A stretch of DNA of 64,000 bases from NCBI GenBank assembly GCA_963082875.1, contig OY720102.1:9398990-9462989 (forward strand). The letters run 5' to 3'. Both the position numbers and the translations under genes were made by a program. Shown piece by piece: positions 1 to 11,633 of the stretch. Numbering within the stretch: position 1 is the first letter of the stretch; every line of letters starts with the position of its first letter. Origin of the DNA: Corella eumyota (Eukaryota > Chordata > Ascidiacea > Phlebobranchia > Corellidae). The notes under the pieces were generated by a model. It was given only the letters and a program-made list of their open reading frames with translations, ran no database searches and was not told where the DNA came from.

Positions 1-221
1 AAGTTAAAGCACCATTATAAAAATATTTGCAAATATATTTCATTTAAAATTTACAAAAAGTATTGCATTAAATGGGTATTTCCGTTCAACCAGGTGCTGC
101 ATTACGAAACTCAATAAACTAAAAATATCGTGTTGTGAAATTTTTAATTATAATTGCTATTATGGGATAGTTGATACAAAACTTTGACTTACTTTTTTCA
201 AAAATAAACGCTTAATTTACA

Positions 222-234
222 TTATGTCCCTTTC
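222..234 (-). other. Scar of the 280-bp deletion that removed tRNA-Thr
   Basis: Here ATTATGT runs straight into CCCTTTCTGC. In the long unit the same two sequences are separated by 280 bp (21551-21830) that include all but the last two bases of the Thr gene. The same scar is in every other minus unit except unit 10. Only a one-base C overlap is visible at the join. Confidence 0.9.
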
Positions 235-809
235 TGCTTATTAACGTACTAAATTAATATCAAAGTAAAATGTAATAAGGAAAATCAAAATTTTTATTGT
301 TTATATATTTTCGCTTATTCTCGTTTACTCTTTTATAGGTTAAAAGCTAAACAACTTATAAAAAATATAAATTTTATTTTTTTGCACTTTAAATGACTTA
401 ACTTATTCGTAATAAATAAAGCTCAAACTTTTGTTAGAGAGTCCCAAATTAAGTTAACTTATTCCCATTTTTGCAACCAATTTTATGTATTATGTTGGCT
501 TATCTGGACATTGTTAATTATATAATTTATTATATTTTAACTATTTTCATTTTAAAGCACAAAATTTTAATCTATAAGAAAATGTTTCCTTTAATTTTTT
601 TTAATGTTTAATAACACATATTAAATTATTTTTTAATTGTTCACGTTTATTTAACGAATTTTGAAAAACAGAGTCGGGTAAAATTACCAGTCGGATAATG
701 TGGGGTTATATACATTAAATTTTAGCTTTATTGCTACATAAGTTAAAAAAATTATTTAATATCAAACTATGTATATTTTATTATATAATTTTAACACTAT
801 TTTAGTATT

Positions 810-814
810 AAAAA
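810..814 (-). terminator. Pol III oligo-T terminator of tRNA-Gly
   Basis: T5 on the coding strand 3 nt past the gene's 3' end. The same GATTTTTAATA context follows all Gly copies in both arms. Confidence 0.85.
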
Positions 815-817
815 TCT

Positions 818-889
818 TGCGTCGACCGGGAGTCGAACCCGGAACTAGTGCTTGGAAGACACCAATGCTAACCTATACACCATCGACGC
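818..889 (-). tRNA. tRNA-Gly-TCC: tRNA-Gly(UCC), D-loop variant
   Basis: 72 nt with acceptor GCGTCGA/TCGACGC and discriminator A. The anticodon loop is CTTCCAA and the T arm is intact. Relative to the best copy (22419-22490) the D loop reads ATAGG in place of AACGG, keeping A14, G18 and G19, and C31 is T, giving a U31-G39 wobble. Both changes are tolerable, so it could be functional. The same gene is in units 2-4. Confidence 0.92.
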
Positions 890-1450
890 GTACAAAAACA
901 GTTATTTAATGAAGGTCTTTAATATGACATAGGATCAATAAAGATAATTCATGGCCTTATAAACTAATCAACTTACGCAAATTTGGAATTTCCATTTTAG
1001 CGCATTTAAAGAACGAACTTATTCGGATCCGATAATGTTCAAAGTTTTGTTGGAAATTGCTACCATTTTAGAGTATAAATTAATATCATTTTTAAAGTTT
1101 TTTTATGTACGATACTGTCAGAAAAGGACAACGGTATACTTCTTTGACCTACCTCAAAAATATAACATTGCATTTATTGTGTTTCATTATGATCATAAAA
1201 TAGTAGTTTAAATTCACAATTTATGAAGTAAAGAATTATAGATAAATATTGTAAAATATTCTGCCGCTTATGCGTTTACCTATTTTGTTAACTACTGATC
1301 TCGCACCAAATTCTGTATATCACAGATTTATTTACAAAATGATTATCAACACAATCGAGCAACCAAACACAACCATTTTTCAGGCTGTTCACTATGTACC
1401 TCCTTAAACAACTCATTTCTTACAGTTTAACTTACAAGTCACGTAATACA

Positions 1451-1505
1451 GCCCACAGCGGATAAAGTGGGCCCAAGTGACTAATGGGAGGGGGCAAGTG
1501 ACTTA
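1451..1505 (-). promoter_or_regulatory. Conserved GC-rich spacer element with hairpin and twin motif
   Basis: Within otherwise A+T-rich spacer, GCCCAC (1451-1456) can pair with GTGGGC (1467-1472). Two CAAGTGACT motifs follow, at 1474 and 1495, 21 bp apart. The element is kept in every unit. On the plus arm it appears as TCACTTG twice followed by CCCCACTTTGTCCGCTGTGGGC. It lies between Leu and the next Gly, some 560-620 bp upstream of Gly. Function unknown; regulatory is a guess. Confidence 0.35.
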
Positions 1506-1610
1506 GGACAGATAACACGTTACAATAAACATGAAAATGGCAGATTTGTTATGGTATTCCATTGATAAATGTTTGCTACGTTAAATTTATTGTTTGGTAT
1601 TGGCTAATTA

Positions 1611-1629
1611 CTTTACCACTAATACATAA
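1611..1629 (-). other. Stretch matching the 5' part of tRNA-Thr, including its A box
   Basis: On the minus strand TTATGTATTAGTGGTAAAG matches tRNA-Thr TTATGGCTTAGTGGTAAAG at 17 of 19 positions. No anticodon arm or B box follows, so this is either a tRNA relic or a stray A-box-like site. It is present in every unit. Confidence 0.4.
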
Positions 1630-2029
1630 TTTGGATTCAGACTTGACCTATATTGGTAAGAAGAATATTAGCAATAAATACTTATTTTATTAAATTAGTT
1701 AACTAGTACATACCTGTTACATAAAAGTTTTTTTAAATAATCGGACGAGGGAACTTATTTTTACCCTTTAACTTGGTTACTTTGGAAAGGTAAGTTACAA
1801 TCAAATTTGCAATTTGTAAAGCTGGTAATTCACTTATAATTAAATACTGGTTTCTTTATGACGGTTAAGTTTAAAATAAAAAGTAAAATTTTTTTTGAAT
1901 AAATTTAGTTACGTGTTATATCCGTGAACTTCTGAATAAACCTATTTTTATTTTTAACCTGACGTTATGCCAACAATAGTGAAATTAAAAAGTTGTTTAT
2001 TTAATTCAAAAATCGTGTTTTAATCATAT

Positions 2030-2034
2030 AAAAA
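2030..2034 (-). terminator. Pol III oligo-T terminator of tRNA-Leu
   Basis: T5 on the coding strand 3 nt past the 3' end. Other Leu copies have T5, T6 or T7 (AATATTTTTATATG or AATTTTTTTATATG). Confidence 0.85.
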
Positions 2035-2037
2035 TCT

Positions 2038-2153
2038 TGTCAAAAGTGGGATTCGAACCCACGCCTCCATTCGGAGACCAGAACACCCATCGCCGCACAA
2101 CGGCGAAGAATTTAACTTGAGTCTGGCGCCTTAGACCACTCGGCCATCCTGAC
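2038..2153 (-). tRNA. tRNA-Leu-CAA: tRNA-Leu(CAA) with 32-nt intron
   Basis: 116 nt: exon 1 at 2116-2153, intron 2084-2115, exon 2 2038-2083. Anticodon CAA with G37, then an intron containing a CGCCG/CGGCG hairpin, then a long variable arm. One acceptor change (C68 to T) makes a G5-U68 wobble. Otherwise intact. Confidence 0.95.
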
Positions 2154-3187
2154 ACATTTTGCATTACGAAACTCATTAAATTAAAGATATCGTGTGGCAA
2201 AATTTCTGATTATAATTGGTATTATGGGTTAGTTGATACAAAACCTTAACTTACTTCCTCTTTAAAAAAACGCTAAGCTTACATTATGTAAAAATTTTTT
2301 TTTAACTAACATTTGCACATCACAAAGGAAACATAATTTTTCTAGAATATATAGATATACCATAAAAACAAAGTTAAAGCACCATTATAAAAATATTTGC
2401 AAATATATTTCATTTAAAATTTACAAAAAGTATTGCATTAAATGGGTATTTCCGTTCAACCAGGTGCTGCATTACGAAACTCAATAAACTAAAAATATCG
2501 TGTTGTGAAATTTTTAATTATAATTGCTATTATGGGATAGTTGATACAAAACTTTGACTTACTTTTTTCAAAAATAAACGCTTAATTTACATTATGTCCC
2601 TTTCTGCTTATTAACGTACTAAATTAATATCAAAGTAAAATGTAATAAGGAAAATCAAAATTTTTATTGTTTATATATTTTCGCTTATTCTCGTTTACTC
2701 TTTTATAGGTTAAAAGCTAAACAACTTATAAAAAATATAAATTTTATTTTTTTGCACTTTAAATGACTTAACTTATTCGTAATAAATAAAGCTCAAACTT
2801 TTGTTAGAGAGTCCCAAATTAAGTTAACTTATTCCCATTTTTGCAACCAATTTTATGTATTATGTTGGCTTATCTGGACATTGTTAATTATATAATTTAT
2901 TATATTTTAACTATTTTCATTTTAAAGCACAAAATTTTAATCTATAAGAAAATGTTTCCTTTAATTTTTTTTAATGTTTAATAACACATATTAAATTATT
3001 TTTTAATTGTTCACGTTTATTTAACGAATTTTGAAAAACAGAGTCGGGTAAAATTACCAGTCGGATAATGTGGGGTTATATACATTAAATTTTAGCTTTA
3101 TTGCTACATAAGTTAAAAAAATTATTTAATATCAAACTATGTATATTTTATTATATAATTTTAACACTATTTTAGTATTAAAAATCT

Positions 3188-3259
3188 TGCGTCGACCGGG
3201 AGTCGAACCCGGAACTAGTGCTTGGAAGACACCAATGCTAACCTATACACCATCGACGC
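3188..3259 (-). tRNA. tRNA-Gly-TCC: tRNA-Gly(UCC), D-loop variant
   Basis: Same sequence as the copy at 818-889. Confidence 0.92.
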
Positions 3260-4407
3260 GTACAAAAACAGTTATTTAATGAAGGTCTTTAATATGACAT
3301 AGGATCAATAAAGATAATTCATGGCCTTATAAACTAATCAACTTACGCAAATTTGGAATTTCCATTTTAGCGCATTTAAAGAACGAACTTATTCGGATCC
3401 GATAATGTTCAAAGTTTTGTTGGAAATTGCTACCATTTTAGAGTATAAATTAATATCATTTTTAAAGTTTTTTTATGTACGATACTGTCAGAAAAGGACA
3501 ACGGTATACTTCTTTGACCTACCTCAAAAATATAACATTGCATTTATTGTGTTTCATTATGATCATAAAATAGTAGTTTAAATTCACAATTTATGAAGTA
3601 AAGAATTATAGATAAATATTGTAAAATATTCTGCCGCTTATGCGTTTACCTATTTTGTTAACTACTGATCTCGCACCAAATTCTGTATATCACAGATTTA
3701 TTTACAAAATGATTATCAACACAATCGAGCAACCAAACACAACCATTTTTCAGGCTGTTCACTATGTACCTCCTTAAACAACTCATTTCTTACAGTTTAA
3801 CTTACAAGTCACGTAATACAGCCCACAGCGGATAAAGTGGGCCCAAGTGACTAATGGGAGGGGGCAAGTGACTTAGGACAGATAACACGTTACAATAAAC
3901 ATGAAAATGGCAGATTTGTTATGGTATTCCATTGATAAATGTTTGCTACGTTAAATTTATTGTTTGGTATTGGCTAATTACTTTACCACTAATACATAAT
4001 TTGGATTCAGACTTGACCTATATTGGTAAGAAGAATATTAGCAATAAATACTTATTTTATTAAATTAGTTAACTAGTACATACCTGTTACATAAAAGTTT
4101 TTTTAAATAATCGGACGAGGGAACTTATTTTTACCCTTTAACTTGGTTACTTTGGAAAGGTAAGTTACAATCAAATTTGCAATTTGTAAAGCTGGTAATT
4201 CACTTATAATTAAATACTGGTTTCTTTATGACGGTTAAGTTTAAAATAAAAAGTAAAATTTTTTTTGAATAAATTTAGTTACGTGTTATATCCGTGAACT
4301 TCTGAATAAACCTATTTTTATTTTTAACCTGACGTTATGCCAACAATAGTGAAATTAAAAAGTTGTTTATTTAATTCAAAAATCGTGTTTTAATCATATA
4401 AAAATCT

Positions 4408-4523
4408 TGTCAAAAGTGGGATTCGAACCCACGCCTCCATTCGGAGACCAGAACACCCATCGCCGCACAACGGCGAAGAATTTAACTTGAGTCTGGCGCC
4501 TTAGACCACTCGGCCATCCTGAC
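4408..4523 (-). tRNA. tRNA-Leu-CAA: tRNA-Leu(CAA) with 32-nt intron
   Basis: Same sequence as the copy at 2038-2153, including the G5-U68 wobble and the TTAAATTCTTCG intron start. Confidence 0.95.
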
Positions 4524-5557
4524 ACATTTTGCATTACGAAACTCATTAAATTAAAGATATCGTGTGGCAAAATTTCTGATTATAATTGGTATTATGGGTT
4601 AGTTGATACAAAACCTTAACTTACTTCCTCTTTAAAAAAACGCTAAGCTTACATTATGTAAAAATTTTTTTTTAACTAACATTTGCACATCACAAAGGAA
4701 ACATAATTTTTCTAGAATATATAGATATACCATAAAAACAAAGTTAAAGCACCATTATAAAAATATTTGCAAATATATTTCATTTAAAATTTACAAAAAG
4801 TATTGCATTAAATGGGTATTTCCGTTCAACCAGGTGCTGCATTACGAAACTCAATAAACTAAAAATATCGTGTTGTGAAATTTTTAATTATAATTGCTAT
4901 TATGGGATAGTTGATACAAAACTTTGACTTACTTTTTTCAAAAATAAACGCTTAATTTACATTATGTCCCTTTCTGCTTATTAACGTACTAAATTAATAT
5001 CAAAGTAAAATGTAATAAGGAAAATCAAAATTTTTATTGTTTATATATTTTCGCTTATTCTCGTTTACTCTTTTATAGGTTAAAAGCTAAACAACTTATA
5101 AAAAATATAAATTTTATTTTTTTGCACTTTAAATGACTTAACTTATTCGTAATAAATAAAGCTCAAACTTTTGTTAGAGAGTCCCAAATTAAGTTAACTT
5201 ATTCCCATTTTTGCAACCAATTTTATGTATTATGTTGGCTTATCTGGACATTGTTAATTATATAATTTATTATATTTTAACTATTTTCATTTTAAAGCAC
5301 AAAATTTTAATCTATAAGAAAATGTTTCCTTTAATTTTTTTTAATGTTTAATAACACATATTAAATTATTTTTTAATTGTTCACGTTTATTTAACGAATT
5401 TTGAAAAACAGAGTCGGGTAAAATTACCAGTCGGATAATGTGGGGTTATATACATTAAATTTTAGCTTTATTGCTACATAAGTTAAAAAAATTATTTAAT
5501 ATCAAACTATGTATATTTTATTATATAATTTTAACACTATTTTAGTATTAAAAATCT

Positions 5558-5629
5558 TGCGTCGACCGGGAGTCGAACCCGGAACTAGTGCTTGGAAGAC
5601 ACCAATGCTAACCTATACACCATCGACGC
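5558..5629 (-). tRNA. tRNA-Gly-TCC: tRNA-Gly(UCC), D-loop variant
   Basis: Same sequence as the copy at 818-889. Confidence 0.92.
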
Positions 5630-6777
5630 GTACAAAAACAGTTATTTAATGAAGGTCTTTAATATGACATAGGATCAATAAAGATAATTCATGGCCTTAT
5701 AAACTAATCAACTTACGCAAATTTGGAATTTCCATTTTAGCGCATTTAAAGAACGAACTTATTCGGATCCGATAATGTTCAAAGTTTTGTTGGAAATTGC
5801 TACCATTTTAGAGTATAAATTAATATCATTTTTAAAGTTTTTTTATGTACGATACTGTCAGAAAAGGACAACGGTATACTTCTTTGACCTACCTCAAAAA
5901 TATAACATTGCATTTATTGTGTTTCATTATGATCATAAAATAGTAGTTTAAATTCACAATTTATGAAGTAAAGAATTATAGATAAATATTGTAAAATATT
6001 CTGCCGCTTATGCGTTTACCTATTTTGTTAACTACTGATCTCGCACCAAATTCTGTATATCACAGATTTATTTACAAAATGATTATCAACACAATCGAGC
6101 AACCAAACACAACCATTTTTCAGGCTGTTCACTATGTACCTCCTTAAACAACTCATTTCTTACAGTTTAACTTACAAGTCACGTAATACAGCCCACAGCG
6201 GATAAAGTGGGCCCAAGTGACTAATGGGAGGGGGCAAGTGACTTAGGACAGATAACACGTTACAATAAACATGAAAATGGCAGATTTGTTATGGTATTCC
6301 ATTGATAAATGTTTGCTACGTTAAATTTATTGTTTGGTATTGGCTAATTACTTTACCACTAATACATAATTTGGATTCAGACTTGACCTATATTGGTAAG
6401 AAGAATATTAGCAATAAATACTTATTTTATTAAATTAGTTAACTAGTACATACCTGTTACATAAAAGTTTTTTTAAATAATCGGACGAGGGAACTTATTT
6501 TTACCCTTTAACTTGGTTACTTTGGAAAGGTAAGTTACAGTCAAATTTGCAATTTGTAAAGCTGGTAATTCACTTATAATTAAATACTGGTTTCTTTATG
6601 ACGGTTAAGTTTAAAATAAAAAGTTAAATTTTTTTTGAATAAATTTAGTTACGTGTTATATCTGTGAACTTCTGAATAAACCTATCTTTATTTTTAACCT
6701 GACGTTATGCCAACACTAGTGAAATTAAAAAGTTGTTTATTTAATTCAAAAATCGTGTTTTAATCATATAAAAATAT

Positions 6778-6893
6778 TGTCAGAAGTGGGAAGCGAACCC
6801 ACGCCTCCATTCGGAGACCAGAACACCCATCGCCGCACAACGGCGAAGATTTTATCTTGAGTCTGGCGCCTTAGACCACTCGGCCATCCTGAC
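6778..6893 (-). pseudogene. tRNA-Leu-CAA: tRNA-Leu(CAA) with disrupted B box
   Basis: Body and intron are present, but the T loop reads GGTTCGCTTCC in place of GGTTCGAATCC. This removes A58 and changes the Pol III B box. Anticodon CAA and stems are otherwise kept. Probably not transcribed normally, but that is inferred. Confidence 0.8.
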
Positions 6894-7927
6894 ACATTTT
6901 GCATTACGAAACTCATTAAATTAAAGATATCGTGTGGCGAAATTTCTGATTATAATTGGTATTATGGGTTAGTTGATACAAAACCTTAACTTACTTCCTC
7001 TTTAAAAAAACGCTAAGCTTACATTATGTAAAAAATTTTTTTTAACTAACATTTGCACATCACAAAGGAAACATAATTTTTCTAGAATATATAGATATAC
7101 CATAAAAACAAAGTTAAAGCACCATTATAAAAATATTTGCAAATATATTTCATTTAAAATTTACAAAAAATATTGCATTAAATGGGTATTTCCGTTCAAC
7201 CAGGTGCTGCATTACGAAACTCAATAAACTAAAAATATCGTGTTGTGAAACTTCTAATTATAATTGCTATTATGGGATAGTTGATACAAAACTTTGACTT
7301 ACTTTTTTCAAAAATAAACGCTTAATTTACATTATGTCCCTTTCTGCTTATTAACGTACTAAATTAATATCAAAGTAAAATGTAATAAGGAAAATCAAAA
7401 TTTTTATTGTTTATATATTTTCGCTTATTCTCGTTTACTCTTTTATAGGTTAAAAGCTAAACAACTTATAAAAAATATAAATTTTATTTTTTTGCACTTT
7501 AAATAACTTAACTTATTCGTAATAAAAAAAACTCAAACTTTTGTTAGAGAGTCCCAAATTAAGTTAACTTATTTTCATTTTTGCAACCAATTTTATGTAT
7601 TATGTTGGCTTATCTGGACATTGTTAATTATATAATTTATTATATTTTAACTATTTTCATTTTAAAGCACAAAATTTTAATCTATAAGAAAATGTTTCCT
7701 TTAATTTTTTTTAATGTTTAATAACACATATTAAATTATTTTTTAATTGTTCACGTTTATTTAACGAATTTTGAAAAACAGAGTCGGGTAAAATTACCAG
7801 TCGGATAATGTGGGGTTATATACATTAAATTTTAGCTTTATTGCTACATAAGTTAAAAAAATTATTTAATATCAAACTATGTATATTTTATTATATAATT
7901 TTAACACTATTTTAGTATTAAAAATCT

Positions 7928-7999
7928 TGCGTCGACCGGGAGTCGAACCCGGAACTAGTGCTTGGAAGACACCAATGCTAACCTATACACCATCGACGC
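7928..7999 (-). tRNA. tRNA-Gly-TCC: tRNA-Gly(UCC), D-loop variant
   Basis: Same sequence as the copy at 818-889. Confidence 0.92.
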
Positions 8000-9147
8000 G
8001 TACAAAAACAGTTATTTAATGAAGGTCTTTAATATGACATAGGATCAATAAAGATAATTCATGGCCTTATAAACTAATCAACTTACGCAAATTTGGAATT
8101 TCCATTTTAGCGCATTTAAAGAACGAACTTATTCGGATCCGATAATGTTCAAAGTTTTGTTGGAAATTGCTACCATTTTAGAGTATAAATTAATATCATT
8201 TTTAAAGTTTTTTTATGTACGATACTGTCAGAAAAGGACAACGGTATACTTCTTTGACCTGCCTCAAAAATATAACATTGCATTTATTGTGTTTCATTAT
8301 GATCATAAAATAGTAGTTTAAATTCACAATTTATGAAGTAAAGGATTATAGATAAATATTGTAAAATATTCTGCCGCTTATGCGTTTACCTATTTTGTTA
8401 ACTACTGATCTCGCACCAAATTCTGTATATCACAGATTTATTTACAAGATGATTATCAACACAATCGAGCAACCAAACACAACCATTTTTCAGGCTGTTC
8501 ACTATGTACCTCCTTAAACAACTCATTTCTTACAGTTTAACTTACAAGTCACGTAATACAGCCCACAGCGGATAAAGTGGGCCCAAGTGACTAATGGGAG
8601 GGGGCAAGTGACTTAGGACAGATAACACGTTACAATAAACATGAAAATGGCAGATTTGTTATGGTATTCCATTGATAAATGTTTGCTACGTTAAATTTAT
8701 TGTTTGGTATTGGCTAATTACTTTACCACTAATACATAATTTGGATTCAGACTTGACCTATATTGGTAAGAAGAATATTAGCAATAAATACTTATTTTAT
8801 TAAATTAGTTAACTAGTACATACCTGTTACATAAAAGTTTTTTTAAATAATCGGACGAGGGAACTTATTTTTACCCTTTAACTTGGTTACTTTGGAAATG
8901 TAAGTTTCAGTCAAATTTGCAATTCGTAAAGCTGGTAATTCACTTATAATTAAATACTGGTTTCTTTATGACGGTTAAGTTTAAAATAAAATGTTAAATT
9001 TTTTTTGAATAAATTTAGTTACGTGTTATATCTGTGAACTTCTGAATAAACCTATCTATATTTTTAACCTGACGTTATGCCAACAATAGTGAAATTAAAA
9101 AGTTGTTTATTTAATTCAAAAATCGTGTTTTAATCATATAAAAATAT

Positions 9148-9263
9148 TGTCAGAAGTGGGAAGCGAACCCACGCCTCCATTCGGAGACCAGAACACCCAT
9201 CGCCGCACAACGGCGAATATTTTATCTTGAGTCTGGCGCCTTAGACCACTCGGCCATCCTAAC
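9148..9263 (-). pseudogene. tRNA-Leu-CAA: tRNA-Leu(CAA) with disrupted B box
   Basis: Shares the CGCTTCC T-loop change of the copy at 6778. In addition C3 is T (U3-G70 wobble), and the intron start reads ATAAAATATTCG. Confidence 0.8.
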
Positions 9264-10296
9264 ACATTTTGCATTACGAAACTCATTAAATTAAAGATAT
9301 CGTGTGGCGAAATTTCTGATTATAATTGGTATTATGGGTTAGTTGATACAAAACCTTAACTTACTTCCTCTTTAAAAAAACGCTAAGCTTACATTATGTA
9401 AAAATTTTTTTTAACTAACATTTGCACATCACAAGGGAAACATAATTTTTCTAGAATATATAGATATACCATAAAAACAAAGTTAAAGCACCATTATAAA
9501 AATATTTGCAAATATATTTCATTTAAAATTTACAAAAAATATTGCATTAAATGGGTATTTCCGTTCAACCAGGTGCTGCATTACGAAACTCAATAAACTA
9601 AAAATATCGTGTTGTGAAATTTCTAATTATAATTGCTATTATGGGATAGTTGATACAAAACTTTGACTTACTTTTTTCAAAAATAAACGCTTAATTTACA
9701 TTATGTCCCTTTCTGCTTATTAACGTACTAAATTAATATCAAAGTAAAATGTAATAAGGAAAATCAAAATTTTTATTGTTTATATATTTTCGCTTATTCT
9801 CGTTTACTCTTTTATAGGTTAAAAGCTAAACAACTTATAAAAAATATAAATTTTATTTTTTTGCACTTTAAATAACTTAACTTATTCGTAATAAATAAAG
9901 CTCAAACTTTTGTTAGAGAGTCCCAAATTAAGTTAACTTATTTCCATTTTTGCAACCAATTTTATGTATTATGTTGGCTTATCTGGACATTGTTAATTAT
10001 ATAATTTATTATATTTTAACTATTTTCATTTTAAAGCACAAAATTTTAATCTATAAGAAAATGTTTCCTTTAATTTTTTTTAATGTTTAATAACACATAT
10101 TAAATTATTTTTTAATTGTTCACGTTTATTTAACAAATTTTGAAAAACAGAGTCGGGTAAAATTACCAGTTCGATAATGTGGGGTTATATACATTAAATT
10201 TTAGCTTTATTGCTACCTAAGTTAAAAAAATTATTTAATATCAAACTATGTATATTTTATTATATAATTTTAACACTATTTTAGTATTAAAAATCT

Positions 10297-10368
10297 TGCG
10301 TCTACCGGGAGTCGAACCTGGAACTAGTGCTTGGAAGACACCAATGCTAACCTATACACCATCGACGC
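10297..10368 (-). pseudogene. tRNA-Gly-TCC: tRNA-Gly(UCC), decayed acceptor and T stem
   Basis: Has the D-loop variant of units 1-4 plus two private changes: C67 to A (G6-A67 mismatch) and G51 to A (A51-C63 mismatch). Likely nonfunctional. Confidence 0.75.
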
Positions 10369-11517
10369 GTACAAAAACAGTTATTTAATGAAGGTCTTTA
10401 ATATGACATAGGATCAATAAAGATAATTCATGGCCTTATAAACTAATCAACTTACGCAAATTTGGAATTTCCATTTTAGCGCATTTAAAGAACGAACTTA
10501 TTCGGATCCGATAATGTTCAAAGTTTTGTTGGAAATTGCTACCATTTTAGAGTATAAATTAATATCATTTTTAAAGTTTTTTTATGTACGATACTGTCAG
10601 AAAAGGACAACGGTATACTTCTTTGACCTGCCTCAAAAATATAACATTGCATTTATTGTGTTTCATTATGATCATAAAATAGTAGTTTAATTTCACAATT
10701 TATGAAGTAAAGAATTATAGATAAATATTGTAAAATATTCTGCCGCTTATGCGTTTACCTATTTTGTTAACTACTGATCTTGCACCAAATTCTGTATATC
10801 ACAGATTTATTTACAAGATGATTATCAACACAATCGAGCAACCAAACACAACCATTTTTCAGGCTGTTCACTATGTACCTCCTTAAACAACTCATTTCTT
10901 ACAGTTTAACTTACAAGTCACGTAATACAGCCCACAGCGGATAAAGTGGGCCCAAGTGACTAATGGGAGGGGGCAAGTGACTTAGGACAGATAACACGTT
11001 ACAATAAACATGAAAATGGCAGATTTGTTATGGTATTCCATTGATAAATGTTTGCTACGTTAAATTTATTGTTTGGTATTGGCTAATTACTTTACCACTA
11101 ATACATAATTTGGATTCAGACTTGACCTATATTGGTAAGAAGAATATTAGCAATAAATACTTATTTTATTAAATTAGTTAACTAGTACATACCTGTTACA
11201 TAAAAGTTTTTTTTAAATAATCGGACGAGGGAACTTATTTTTACCCTTTAACTTGGTTACTTTGGAAAGGTAAGTTACAGTCAAATTTGCAATTCGTAAA
11301 GCTGGTAATTCACTTATAATTAAATACTGGTTTCTTTATGACGGTTAAGTTTAAAATAAAAAGTAAAATTTTTTTTGAATAAATTTAGTTACGTGTTATA
11401 TCCGTGAACTTCTGAATAAACCTATTTTTATTTTTAACCTGACGTTATGCCAACAATAGTGAAATTAAAAAGTTGTTTATTTAATTCAAAAATCGTGTTT
11501 TAATCATATAAAAATAT

Positions 11518-11633
11518 TGTCAGAAGTGGGATTCGAACCCACGCCTCCATTCGGAGACCAGAACACCCATCGCCGCACAACGGCGAAGACTTTAACTTGA
11601 GTCTGGCGCCTTAGACCACTCGGCCATCCTGAC
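11518..11633 (-). tRNA. tRNA-Leu-CAA: tRNA-Leu(CAA) with 32-nt intron
   Basis: All stems pair. Anticodon loop CTCAAG/T, A and B boxes intact. The intron starts TTAAAGTCTTCG. Confidence 0.95.

Larger units (their letters stand above)
1..2370 (-). repeat. Minus unit 1 (short form, no tRNA-Thr)
   Basis: Contains Gly (818-889) and Leu (2038-2153). The Thr deletion scar lies at 227/228. The stretches 1-817, 890-2037 and 2154-2370 are A+T-rich spacer. They hold the twin CAAGTGACT element (1451-1505) and the Thr-like A-box stretch (1611-1629), and nothing else I recognise. Confidence 0.95.
2371..4740 (-). repeat. Minus unit 2, apparently identical to unit 1
   Basis: Same length as unit 1. Reading the two against each other I saw no difference, including the rare Leu variants and poly-A/T tract lengths. 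This implies a very recent duplication or a collapsed/duplicated assembly. Confidence 0.93.
4741..7110 (-). repeat. Minus unit 3, mosaic of unit-1 and unit-4 types
   Basis: Matches unit 1 up to about 6539. It then switches to a different variant set shared largely with unit 4 (AAGTTAAATT near 6620, TCTGTGAAC near 6661, damaged Leu). The abrupt switch looks like a recombination or conversion edge. Confidence 0.93.
7111..9479 (-). repeat. Minus unit 4 (short form)
   Basis: One base shorter than units 1-3 in a homopolymer near 9404. Carries Gly (7928-7999) and a Leu with the same damaged B box as unit 3. Has several private spacer substitutions, for example AAACTTCTAATT near 7250. Confidence 0.93.
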
